Assembly (NCBI GenBank): GCA_028289965.1
Contig: JAQGKS010000095.1
Coordinates: 1 to 35,532, forward strand
Source: Sphingomonas bacterium
GTDB taxonomy: Bacteria > Pseudomonadota > Alphaproteobacteria > Sphingomonadales > Sphingomonadaceae
DNA: 35,532 nucleotides
Direction: 5' to 3'
Shown here: piece by piece, positions 6,023 to 13,582 of the stretch
How positions within the stretch are numbered: position 1 is the stretch's first letter
How the letters are laid out: the number at the start of each line of letters is the position of its first letter
The notes under the pieces: generated by a model
Told to the model about the DNA's origin: nothing
The model's database searches: none
What the model saw: the letters and a program-made list of their open reading frames with translations, nothing else
Program-made: the position numbers and the translations under genes

Positions 6023-8071
6023 TCATTCCTCGGTGAACGGCTCGGGCGGATCATCCTGCGGCGGCAGCGCGAGATCGGCCTCGCGATCGCGCTCGAACGG
6101 GACTTCGCGCTGCCGTTCGGCGCGGGGCTCCGCCGACACCGTCAGCCCGTCCTCGCCCACCCGCACGCCGAGCATGATATCGCCGAGATCGGTCGCGACC
6201 GAGAAATCCGGCTCGTCCGCCGGCTCCTCGGGAGGCGCGGCGACGGGCGCCCGCGCCAGCGGCGCGCTGCCGATCGCGCTGGCCATGAAATCGCGCCAAA
6301 TCCGCGCCGGCATTCCGCCGCCGGCGATGCCTTTCAGCGGGCTGTTATCGTCATTGCCGATCCACACGCCGGTCACCAGATCGCCGGCAAAGCCGATGAA
6401 GATCGCGTCGCGATTATCCTGGGTGGTGCCGGTCTTGCCGAACACCTGGGTGCGCAGCGCCGCCGACCGGCCGGTGCCCTGGTTGACCGTCGCCGACAAC
6501 AGATCGAGCAGCATGTCGTGCTGGTGCGGCCCGAAGCGCCGCTGCCGCCCCAGCAGCCGTTCCAGCAGGCCCGGTTCCTCCTCGTCGGGCAGGCCGTGCG
6601 CCGCCACCGGATAGAGGCCGGCCGCCACCGCCGCATAAGCCGAAGTAAGCTCGATCAGCGTCATCCCCGATGTGCCGAGCGCCAGGCTGGGATCGGGGCG
6701 CATCGGGCTGCGCACGCCGAGATCGCGGGCGGCGCGGATGACCTTGTCGCGGCCGACCCGCTCGGCGAGGCGCACCGCGGCGACATTGCTCGACCGCGCG
6801 AACGCCTCGCGCAGGGTGAGCATGCCGCGGTAGCGCCGATCGCTGTTCGCGGGGGACCAGCCGTCGATCGTCAGCGGCGCATCCTCGACCTCATCCTCCG
6901 GGCTCATCCCGGCGCGCAGGGCGGCGAGATAGACGAACAGCTTGAATGTCGATCCCGGCTGGCGGCGGGCTTGCGTCGCGCGGTTGAAACGGCTGTCCGC
7001 ATAGGATCGCCCGCCGATCATCGCCACGACCCGTCCGTCGGGCCGCATCGCCACCAAGGCGACCTGCGCCTTGCCCAGCCCGGCGCGTGCGATGGCCCGG
7101 CGCGCGGCCCGCTGGATCCGGGTGTCGAGCGTCGTCTCGACCTTCTGTTCGGCATAGATCGCGCCGGCGCGGTCGCGCGCGGCGGGCATCGCCCAGTCGG
7201 CGAAATAGGTCCCGCTGGGGAGGGAGGCGACCGGCTGCAGGCGGACCCGCGCGGGCTTGACCCGGCGCGCGGTGCTTTTCGAGATGAAGCCGGCATCGGC
7301 CATCGCCGCGACGACCAGCTTCTGGCGGGCCCGTGCCCCAGCCAAATTGGTGCTCGGCGCCAGCCGCGACGGCGCCTTCATCAGCCCGGCGAGCATCGCG
7401 GATTCGCCGATGTTCAACTGCTCCGGGCGCTTGCTGAAATAATGGCGGGCGGCGGCGCGGAGCCCGTACACATTGTCGCCGAAATAGACGTTCGACAGAT
7501 AGCGCGAGAGGATCTCGTCCTTGCTGAGCCATGCCTCCAGCCAGAAGGCGATCATCGCCTCGCGCAGCTTTCGCGCGGCGGTGCGGTCGGCGTCGAGGAA
7601 GGCGACCTTGCTCAATTGCTGGGTGATCGTGCTGCCGCCTTCGCGCACCCCGCCCGCCAGCAGATTATGCCACGCCGCCCGGGCGATGCCGCGCGGATCG
7701 ATCCCGAGGTGGCTGTAGAAGCGGCGGTCCTCGATCGCGATGAACGCCTGCGGCACATGATCGGGCAAGGCGCGCGCATCCACCACGCGATCGATGATCG
7801 CCCCCCGCCGCGCGATCGGCGTGCCGTCCGCGGCCAGCAGGGTGACGCTGGGCGGTGCGATCGGGCGCAGCGATTGCGACAGGGGCGCGGTGATCGCCAG
7901 CCACGCCGCGAGCAACATCAGCACGCCGATCCCCGCCGCGACCAGCTTTGGCCACAGCCGGCGCTTCGGCCGTGCCGGCGGGCCAGCGGCGGCGGCAGCG
8001 CCCGCGATCGGTGGAATCGCCGAATGGGGCGGCGGCGATGCGGCCGGGTAGGGCGGGGGGCTATCCATCAA
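6023..8071 (-). CDS. Class A penicillin-binding protein (PBP1-type)
   Basis: The bifunctional peptidoglycan synthase has 682 residues. A proline-rich cytoplasmic tail (1-38) precedes one membrane helix (about 45-67). The family 51 glycosyltransferase domain follows, with IEDRRFYSHLG (catalytic Glu 114), GGSTITQQLSK and YLSNVYFGDNVYGL. The transpeptidase domain has the acylated serine in PGSTFK (Ser 374), SSN in FARSSNVAAV and the KTG triad in FGKTGTTQDNRD. It polymerises lipid II into glycan strands and cross-links the peptides on the periplasmic side. The C-terminal 80 residues are acidic, proline-rich and poorly conserved. No strong ribosome binding site precedes ATG 8071, and ATG 8068 is equally possible. 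It is divergent from the oxidoreductase gene at 8162 with about 90 bases between them. Confidence 0.93.
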   Translation of the reverse strand: MMDSPPPYPAASPPPHSAIPPIAGAAAAAGPPARPKRRLWPKLVAAGIGVLMLLAAWLAITAPLSQSLRPIAPPSVTLLAADGTPIARRGAIIDRVVDARALPDHVPQAFIAIEDRRFYSHLGIDPRGIARAAWHNLLAGGVREGGSTITQQLSKVAFLDADRTAARKLREAMIAFWLEAWLSKDEILSRYLSNVYFGDNVYGLRAAARHYFSKRPEQLNIGESAMLAGLMKAPSRLAPSTNLAGARARQKLVVAAMADAGFISKSTARRVKPARVRLQPVASLPSGTYFADWAMPAARDRAGAIYAEQKVETTLDTRIQRAARRAIARAGLGKAQVALVAMRPDGRVVAMIGGRSYADSRFNRATQARRQPGSTFKLFVYLAALRAGMSPEDEVEDAPLTIDGWSPANSDRRYRGMLTLREAFARSSNVAAVRLAERVGRDKVIRAARDLGVRSPMRPDPSLALGTSGMTLIELTSAYAAVAAGLYPVAAHGLPDEEEPGLLERLLGRQRRFGPHQHDMLLDLLSATVNQGTGRSAALRTQVFGKTGTTQDNRDAIFIGFAGDLVTGVWIGNDDNSPLKGIAGGGMPARIWRDFMASAIGSAPLARAPVAAPPEEPADEPDFSVATDLGDIMLGVRVGEDGLTVSAEPRAERQREVPFERDREADLALPPQDDPPEPFTEE

Positions 8072-8161
8072 GTGTCATATACATGCAACACACCCCGGAA
8101 CCATAGCGCAGGCTTACATCCTGGCGAAAGCTGCCTAGATCGGCAGGCGTAGGAGAATTTC

Positions 8162-9169
8162 ATGACGCAGATCTCGATCCTCGATCTCGTGCGCATTCGC
8201 GAAGGCGGCGATGCCCGCGGCGCGCTCGACGCCGCCCGCACGCTGGCGGCGCACGCCGAAACGCTCGGCTACACCCGCTTCTGGGTGGCGGAGCATCATA
8301 ATATGCCGGGCATCGCATCGGCCGCGACGTCGATCGTGATCGCCCATATCGCCGCGGGGACGCAGCGCATCCGGGTCGGCGCCGGCGGCATCATGCTGCC
8401 CAACCATTCGCCGCTGGTGATCGCCGAGCAGTTCGGCACGCTGGCGACGCTGTTCCCCGGCCGGATCGATCTCGGGCTGGGCAGGGCGCCGGGCACCGAC
8501 CAATTCACCCTCCGCGCGCTGCGCCGCACCCCCTCCAGCGCCGAGACGTTCCCGCAGGATGTGATGGAGTTGCAGAGCCTGCTCGCGCCGGCGCGCGAGG
8601 GCCAGCGCGTGCAGGCCGTGCCGGGTACGGGAACCGAAGTGCCGTTGTGGATCCTCGGATCGAGCCTGTTCGGCGCGCAGCTCGCGGCGCATCTGGGGCT
8701 GCCTTATGCCTTTGCGTCGCACTTCGCCCCGGCTGCGCTGATCCAGGCGTTGCGCGCCTATCGCGACGGCTTTCGGCCTTCGGCGCAGCTGGCGCGGCCG
8801 CATGCGATGATCGGCGTGAACATCATCGCGGCGGAAAGCGAGGCGGAAGCGCAGCGGCTGGCGACGACCCAGCAAATGTCGGTGGCCGATCTGTTTCGCG
8901 GCGCCCGCGGGCTCAGCAAGCCGCCGATCGACGAGATCGACGATTATTGGACGCCATCCGAGCGCGCCCAGGCGCAAGGCTTCCTCGCGCGGACGATCGT
9001 CGGTTCGGAGGAGACGGTGCGCGCCGGGATCGCGGCGCTGGTCGCCGAAACCGGTGCGGAGGAGCTGATGATCGTATCCGACGTGTTCGATCCGGCAGCG
9101 CGGCTGCGATCGTACGAGATCATCGCCGCAGCGGCGGCTCGGGCCGGTAACCCGGCGGCCGCCGAGTAG
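8162..9169 (+). CDS. Luciferase-like monooxygenase (LLM-class flavin oxidoreductase)
   Basis: This 335-residue TIM-barrel protein belongs to the bacterial luciferase-like superfamily, MsnO8-like branch. Visible hallmarks are [10 protein letters not shown] near the N-terminus, [18 protein letters not shown] (strand 2 region), [22 protein letters not shown] and [12 protein letters not shown], followed later by [19 protein letters not shown]. Members use reduced flavin, usually FMNH2 or F420, to oxidise small organic substrates; the substrate cannot be read from the sequence. GTAGGAG sits well placed before the ATG at 8162. No partner flavin reductase is nearby. The gene stands alone, divergent from the PBP gene. 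Confidence 0.9.
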   Translation: MTQISILDLVRIREGGDARGALDAARTLAAHAETLGYTRFWVAEHHNMPGIASAATSIVIAHIAAGTQRIRVGAGGIMLPNHSPLVIAEQFGTLATLFPGRIDLGLGRAPGTDQFTLRALRRTPSSAETFPQDVMELQSLLAPAREGQRVQAVPGTGTEVPLWILGSSLFGAQLAAHLGLPYAFASHFAPAALIQALRAYRDGFRPSAQLARPHAMIGVNIIAAESEAEAQRLATTQQMSVADLFRGARGLSKPPIDEIDDYWTPSERAQAQGFLARTIVGSEETVRAGIAALVAETGAEELMIVSDVFDPAARLRSYEIIAAAAARAGNPAAAE

Positions 9170-9233
9170 CGGGGCGGCCAGACGAGCCCCGCGATGATGT
9201 GGCGGCGGACATGCGGCCCGCCGCCGCGAGTGC

Positions 9234-9446
9234 CTACCAGCTCTTGCGGATGGCGACCTTTTCGGCCTTCGGCTTGGGCGGGGGCTTCATCGCCGCGCGT
9301 GCTTCGGCTTCGCCGATATTGGCGATCAGGCGACGCCAGATGCTGTGGGCGCGGCGGTGATGGGCGCGGTCCCGGTCGGTCGTCGCGGCTTCCGCTTCGG
9401 CGAGGCTGGCCGCGGCCTTGGCGGTATATTCTTCGAGTTGGGACAT
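9234..9446 (-). CDS. Small conserved-looking hypothetical protein, 70 aa
   Basis: The ATG at 9446 follows GGAGG at ideal spacing, the strongest argument that this is a real gene. The product starts MSQLEEYTAKAAASLAEAE and is predicted largely helical up to about residue 52. Arg/His-rich DRDRAHHRRAHSIWRRL in the middle and a basic, proline-rich tail (KPPPKPKAEK) ending in a tryptophan follow. No known domain is recognised. It reads in the same direction as the 36-aa protein at 9524-9634, with a gap of about 77 bases, and could share its transcript. Confidence 0.7.
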   Translation of the reverse strand: MSQLEEYTAKAAASLAEAEAATTDRDRAHHRRAHSIWRRLIANIGEAEARAAMKPPPKPKAEKVAIRKSW

Positions 9447-9523
9447 GTTGCCTCCATTGAATGCGGGGTCGTGGGCGGAGAGCGCCAGAGGGCCTGCATG
9501 AAGCCCCGGCTGCTCCCTGCCGG

Positions 9524-9634
9524 TCAGGTCTTGATCACGCCCTTCATCGTCGGATTGGAGGCATTGCCCTTCGGTGGCGCTTCCTTCTTGGGCTTGCGCG
9601 CTTCCTTGCTGGACTTTTTCTGACTCTTGGCCAC
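9524..9634 (-). CDS. Lysine-rich 36-aa small protein
   Basis: A GTG at 9634, preceded by AAGGAA eight bases upstream, opens a 36-codon frame ending in TGA at 9524. The peptide has 10 lysines, one arginine and only two glutamates. It begins MAKSQKKSSKEARKPKKE and ends NPTMKGVIKT. The codons have the G/C third positions of real genes here. Short Lys/Pro-rich proteins of this style occur in many sphingomonads with no known function; a nucleic-acid or ribosome-binding role would fit the charge but is a guess. It lies just upstream of the 70-aa gene on the same strand. Confidence 0.6.
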   Translation of the reverse strand: MAKSQKKSSKEARKPKKEAPPKGNASNPTMKGVIKT

Positions 9635-9943
9635 GGCAGGTTCCTTGTCGTTATAGGCTCCGCACGGGGGACCTTGCTGAGAGCCTTCGCATCGGCTCGG
9701 CGGGATCAGCGCGCGACGCGTCCGAAAAGATCCGCATTTCCCATCCCGCTTGGGAGCGGGGGGACGGGGCAGATTGAGGCGCGCGATGCGGCTCGGTTCA
9801 GCCCGCTTGATCCATTCCGCGGCGAGGCGCCGGGAAGGCGATCATGCACAGCATCCAGCGTCGCCGCGTAGAAGCGGGTTTGGGATCATCGCCCGTCCGT
9901 GCCGGGATGGATCCTCGAAATACAGCGCCCGAGTTGCGCATGT
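9635..9943. other. Non-coding spacer downstream of the cold-shock gene
   Basis: No gene is supported: open frames on both strands lack ribosome binding sites. The right end carries the cold-shock terminator. The left end should contain the promoter for the small basic protein; TATAAC at about 9650 on the minus strand is a possible -10 box, but no matching -35 is clear. Confidence 0.4.
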
Positions 9944-9974
9944 AGAAAGGGCGGACATCCGAAGATGCCCGCCC
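9944..9974 (-). terminator. Intrinsic terminator of the cold-shock gene
   Basis: On the minus strand GGGCGGGCATC, a TTCG tetraloop and GATGTCCGCCC form an 11-pair stem with one G-U pair, followed by TTTCT. It begins 11 bases after the cold-shock stop codon, the expected place. Confidence 0.85.
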
Positions 9975-9984
9975 CGACTTTGGC

Positions 9985-10191
9985 TTATGCAGACTGGAGC
10001 TGCACTGCCGAGGTCTTGCCCCGGCGATCCGTCTCGAGCTCGTAGCTGACCCGCTGGTCCTTATCGAGCGTCCGCATGCCGGCCTGTTCGACAGCCGAGA
10101 TGTGCACGAACGCGTCGGCACCGCCGCCCTCAGGCGCGATGAAGCCATAGCCCTTGTCGGCATTGAAGAATTTCACGGTTCCGGTGATCAT
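9985..10191 (-). CDS. Cold-shock domain protein (CspA family)
   Basis: This 68-residue single cold-shock domain begins MITGTVKFFNADKGYGFIAP and contains both RNA-binding motifs, KGYGFI (RNP1) and AFVHIS (RNP2). The family folds as a five-stranded OB barrel that binds single-stranded nucleic acid and melts RNA structure. AAAGGATACCC precedes the ATG at 10191. The frame stays open far upstream, to 10608, but that stretch has no conserved sequence and is taken as a long 5' leader. A strong terminator follows. A GGAAC-N16-CGTT element at 10558-10582 on the same strand suggests control by the general stress sigma factor in addition to any cold response. Confidence 0.93.
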   Translation of the reverse strand: MITGTVKFFNADKGYGFIAPEGGGADAFVHISAVEQAGMRTLDKDQRVSYELETDRRGKTSAVQLQSA

Positions 10192-10734
10192 ATGGGTATC
10201 CTTTGTCCCATGTATGACGGGCATGCACCAACAGCGGAGCATCCCGGCTTCGGTGAGGCTAGAAAGGGACAAAGGGAGCCGAAGCGGCCCCATATCCGTC
10301 GCAGGCGACGTCAGCCCCTCCCAGATGGGCCCTTCGCTTCGAAAATGCAAATCATACCGGGCCCAGCCCTTGGCCGCCGCCGATATCAACCCAGCGGACG
10401 GGGCCGGAGCGATGTTGCGATGCCCGGGGGGTGGAACTGCCTGCACGCCGCGTTGCCGGCGACGTCGCGTGCCCTGAACGACATCGCCCCGACCAGCGGG
10501 GGGGGGCTGGCCGGGGCGGAAATCACGAGGTCCTGAGGGGGGGAACCTCATGGAAAAAACGGCGCGACCGCGGATCGGTTCCGGCGTTCGCAAAATTTCC
10601 ATTTTCAAGCCCCGCAGACGGTGTCGCCGTTCTGTGGTCCGCGCCGAGGCAACTCTGGCCCGGCGTGGCGGTTGAGCCTAAGGCGCGCCGCGACGATCGG
10701 CGGCCCCATCGGGCGCGCCGCAGCGAGGTAGTCG
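10192..10734. other. Divergent non-coding region with long cold-shock leader
   Basis: About 540 bases separate the cold-shock gene from selO. On the minus strand it would form a leader of about 360 bases from the EcfG-like promoter to the cold-shock ATG; long leaders are usual for this gene family. The plus strand has unusual G-tracts near 10426, 10498-10506 and 10536-10542. No coding frame in it has a credible ribosome binding site. Confidence 0.45.
10558..10582 (-). promoter_or_regulatory. Candidate EcfG (general stress) promoter, cold-shock gene
   Basis: On the minus strand GGAAC (10582-10578) is followed after 16 bases by CGTT (10561-10558). This matches the consensus for alphaproteobacterial EcfG sigma factors (GGAAC-N16/17-CGTT). 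It points at the cold-shock gene about 365 bases downstream. The distance is long, so an unannotated small RNA could be the target instead. Confidence 0.5.
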
Positions 10735-12210
10735 ATGACGTCCCACATTCCCTTCGACAACAGTTACGCGCGCCTGCCCGACAGGTTCTTTGCGCGGATC
10801 GAGCCGAGTGCGGGGCGTGCGCCGCGTCTCCTGGCGCTCAACCGGCCTCTCGCCGAGGAGCTTGGGCTCGATCCCGAATGGCTCGCCGGGCCAGAGGGGC
10901 TGGCGGTGCTCGCCGGCATGACGATCCCCGAGGGCGCGGAGCCGATCGCGCTTGCTTATGCCGGGCACCAGTTCGGCCATTTCTCACCGCAACTGGGCGA
11001 TGGCCGTGCAATCCTGCTGGGCGAGCTTTTGGACCGCAACGGCAAGCGTCGCGACGTCCAGCTGAAGGGCGCCGGGATCACTCCCTTTTCGCGCCGTGGC
11101 GATGGCCGCGCGGCGCTGGGCCCGGTGCTGCGCGAATATATCGTCAGCGAGGCGATGGCGGCGCTCGGCGTTCCGACCACCCGCGCGCTCGCCGCGGTCA
11201 CCACGGGCGAGCGGGTGATCCGCGAGACCGCTCTGCCGGGGGCGATCATCACCCGCATCGCCGCCAGCCATATCCGGGTCGGCACGTTCCAGTTCTTCGC
11301 GGCGCGCGGCGACACCGACGCCGTTCGCCTGCTCGCCGACCATGTGATCGCGCGCCATTATCCGGACGCGGCGGGCGCCGAGCGTCCCTATCGCGCCTTG
11401 CTCGACCGGGTGATCGCAGGCCAGGCCGAGCTGATCGCCCGCTGGCTGCTGATCGGCTTCATCCACGGCGTGATGAACACGGATAATATGGCTGTCTCCG
11501 GCGAGACGATCGATTATGGCCCGTGCGCCTTCATGGACGCCTATGATCCCGCGACGGTGTTCAGTGCGATCGACCAGCATGGGCGCTACGCCTATGGCAA
11601 CCAGCCCCGTATCGCGCAGTGGAACCTGGCTCGCTTTGCGGAGGCGCTCCTGCCGCTGCTGGCCGAGGATCAGGAGGCCGCGATCGCCGATGCACAGGAG
11701 GCGCTCGGCGTCTTCGCCGATCTGTTCCAGCGTTCGTACCAGGCGGGGCTGCGGCGCAAGATCGGGCTGGCGACGGTGCGCGACGGGGACGATGCGTTCC
11801 TGTCCGCATTGCTCGAGGCGATGGCCGTCAACCAGGTGGACTTCACCTTGTTCTTTCGGCGCCTGGGGGACGTGGCCGGCGGGGCCGCGGAGGAGGGGGT
11901 GCGTGCGCTGTTCGTCGATCCCACCGCCTGCGATGCGTGGCTGGCGCAGTGGCGCGCGCGGCTGGCGCTGGAGGACGGGGAGGCGGCGGATCGCGCGGCC
12001 GCGATGCACCGGGTGAACCCGGCCTATATTCCGCGCAACCATCAGGTCGAGGCGGTGATCCGGGCGGCGGTCGACCGGGAGGATTTCGCGCCCTTCCATG
12101 CGCTGCTCGCCGCGCTGGCCGAGCCCTTCGTCGATCAGCCGCACCTTGCCCGCTATGCCGAACCGCCGCAGGCCGACGAGCGGGTGCTGCAGACCTTCTG
12201 CGGCACCTGA
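10735..12210 (+). CDS. selO: Protein adenylyltransferase SelO (YdiU/UPF0061)
   Basis: This 491-residue protein is a full-length SelO pseudokinase. The N-terminus ([19 protein letters not shown]) and [23 protein letters not shown] are family signatures. They are followed by [50 protein letters not shown] and DYGPCAFMD, the last acting as the metal-binding kinase-like motif. SelO binds ATP in a flipped orientation and transfers AMP to Ser, Thr or Tyr of target proteins, with a role in redox homeostasis. The C-terminus ends TFCGT, with the cysteine near the end that is typical of the family (selenocysteine in the animal form). The gene stands alone between the cold-shock gene and glgC, converging on glgC with 27 bases between stops. 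Confidence 0.95.
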   Translation: MTSHIPFDNSYARLPDRFFARIEPSAGRAPRLLALNRPLAEELGLDPEWLAGPEGLAVLAGMTIPEGAEPIALAYAGHQFGHFSPQLGDGRAILLGELLDRNGKRRDVQLKGAGITPFSRRGDGRAALGPVLREYIVSEAMAALGVPTTRALAAVTTGERVIRETALPGAIITRIAASHIRVGTFQFFAARGDTDAVRLLADHVIARHYPDAAGAERPYRALLDRVIAGQAELIARWLLIGFIHGVMNTDNMAVSGETIDYGPCAFMDAYDPATVFSAIDQHGRYAYGNQPRIAQWNLARFAEALLPLLAEDQEAAIADAQEALGVFADLFQRSYQAGLRRKIGLATVRDGDDAFLSALLEAMAVNQVDFTLFFRRLGDVAGGAAEEGVRALFVDPTACDAWLAQWRARLALEDGEAADRAAAMHRVNPAYIPRNHQVEAVIRAAVDREDFAPFHALLAALAEPFVDQPHLARYAEPPQADERVLQTFCGT

Positions 12211-12237
12211 GCCCGCCCAACGGGCAGACCCTCCCGC

Positions 12238-13506
12238 TCAGGCGGCGATGCGGTCGATCATGGTCTGGGTGATCAGGCAGACGCCCTTTTCGGTATAGCG
12301 GAAGCGGCTGGCATCGAGCACCGGATCCTCCCCGACGACGAGGCCCGACGGGATCCGCACCCCCCGATCGACGATGACGTTGGTGAGGCGCACCGATCGG
12401 CCGATCTCGACGCGCGGCAGGATCACCGAGCGGTTGATGTGGCTGTACGAATTGACCCGCACCCCGGTGAACAGCAGCGACTGATCGAGCAGGGCGCCTG
12501 AAATGATGCAGTCGCCCGACACGAGCGACGACACCGCCTGGCCGCGTCGATCCGGTGAATCGTGGACGAACTTGGCCGGCGCGGTCATTTCCATCGCCGT
12601 CCAGATCGGCCATTCCCGGTCGTACAGGTTGAGGTCGGGGACGATGTTGGTCAGGTCGAGATTGGCCTCGAAATAGGCATCGAGCGTGCCGACATCGCGC
12701 CAATAGGCCTCCGATCGCGCTTCGGACCGGATTGCCGATTTGCCGAAATGGTGCGCGACGGCGTTGCCGTGGGCGACGATCTTGGGGATGATGTTGCGGC
12801 CGAAATCATGGTCGGAGTCCGGATCGGCGGCGTCCTCGTGCAGCCGATCGAACAGGAACTGGGTCTCGAACACGTAAATGCCCATGCTCGCCAGCGCGGC
12901 GTCGGGATTGCTGGGCATGGCGGGGGGATCGGCGGGCTTTTCGAGGAAGGCGATGATCCGCTCATTTTCGTCGACGTGCATCACGCCGAACCCGCTGGCC
13001 TCCGCGCGCGGCACCTCGATGCAGCCGACGGTAACGTCCGCGCCGCTGTCGACATGCTGCCGCAGCATCAGTTCGTAGTCCATCTTGTAGATATGATCGC
13101 CGGCAAGCACGACCATGTAGCGCGGTGCGTGGCTTTCGATGATGTCGAGGTTCTGAAAGACCGCGTCGGCGGTGCCCATATACCAATTATCTTCGGAATT
13201 GCGCTGGCTTGCCGGCAGAATATCCATCGACTCGTTGCGTTCGGAGCGGAAGAAGCTCCAGCCGTTCTGAAGATGCCGGATCAGGCTGTGCGCCTTATAC
13301 TGCGTCGCGACCCCGATCCGGCGGATGCCCGAGTTGAGCGCGTTGGATAGAGCGAAATCGATGATCCGGTTCTTGCCGCCGAAGAATACCGCCGGCTTGG
13401 CGCGCTGATCGGTCAACTCCATCAGGCGGCTGCCGCGGCCGCCGGCCAGAACGTAGGCCATGGCGTGGCGGGCAAGGGAGCCACCGGCTGGTCGTGCAGG
13501 GAGCAT
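12238..13506 (-). CDS. glgC: Glucose-1-phosphate adenylyltransferase
   Basis: GlgC makes ADP-glucose from glucose-1-phosphate and ATP, the committed step of classical glycogen synthesis. The 422 residues are normal for the family. The nucleotide-binding start is [28 protein letters not shown], followed by [44 protein letters not shown] and [23 protein letters not shown] precedes a C-terminal left-handed beta-helix with hexapeptide-like repeats ([19 protein letters not shown]). The start at 13506 has only a weak GAGAA upstream. It lies 76 bases after glgP on the same strand and is probably co-transcribed with it. No glycogen synthase gene (glgA) is found in the window. Confidence 0.95.
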   Translation of the reverse strand: MLPARPAGGSLARHAMAYVLAGGRGSRLMELTDQRAKPAVFFGGKNRIIDFALSNALNSGIRRIGVATQYKAHSLIRHLQNGWSFFRSERNESMDILPASQRNSEDNWYMGTADAVFQNLDIIESHAPRYMVVLAGDHIYKMDYELMLRQHVDSGADVTVGCIEVPRAEASGFGVMHVDENERIIAFLEKPADPPAMPSNPDAALASMGIYVFETQFLFDRLHEDAADPDSDHDFGRNIIPKIVAHGNAVAHHFGKSAIRSEARSEAYWRDVGTLDAYFEANLDLTNIVPDLNLYDREWPIWTAMEMTAPAKFVHDSPDRRGQAVSSLVSGDCIISGALLDQSLLFTGVRVNSYSHINRSVILPRVEIGRSVRLTNVIVDRGVRIPSGLVVGEDPVLDASRFRYTEKGVCLITQTMIDRIAA

Positions 13507-13582
13507 TTTTGTTTTATTCTCGCTGTACGGACGTGTGAGACCAGAACGATACGCCGGAAAACCGGGGTTGTTCCATCATTAA

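Noticed and set aside
8131-8146. CTGCC-N6-GGCAG inverted repeat before the flavin oxidoreductase
   Set aside because: Arms are only five bases in a GC-rich context; chance cannot be excluded and no regulator gene is adjacent.
5921-8152. 743-codon plus-strand ORF opposite the PBP gene
   Set aside because: Arg/His/Gln-rich shadow of the PBP gene, whose GT51 and transpeptidase motifs are complete.
10192-10608. N-terminal extension of the cold-shock protein
   Set aside because: No conserved sequence, a good ribosome binding site lies at the short start, and cold-shock proteins of this family are about 68 residues.
13507-13582. GGAAC in the glgP-glgC spacer as an EcfG promoter
   Set aside because: The nearest GTT elements lie 7 or about 22 bases away, not 16-17.
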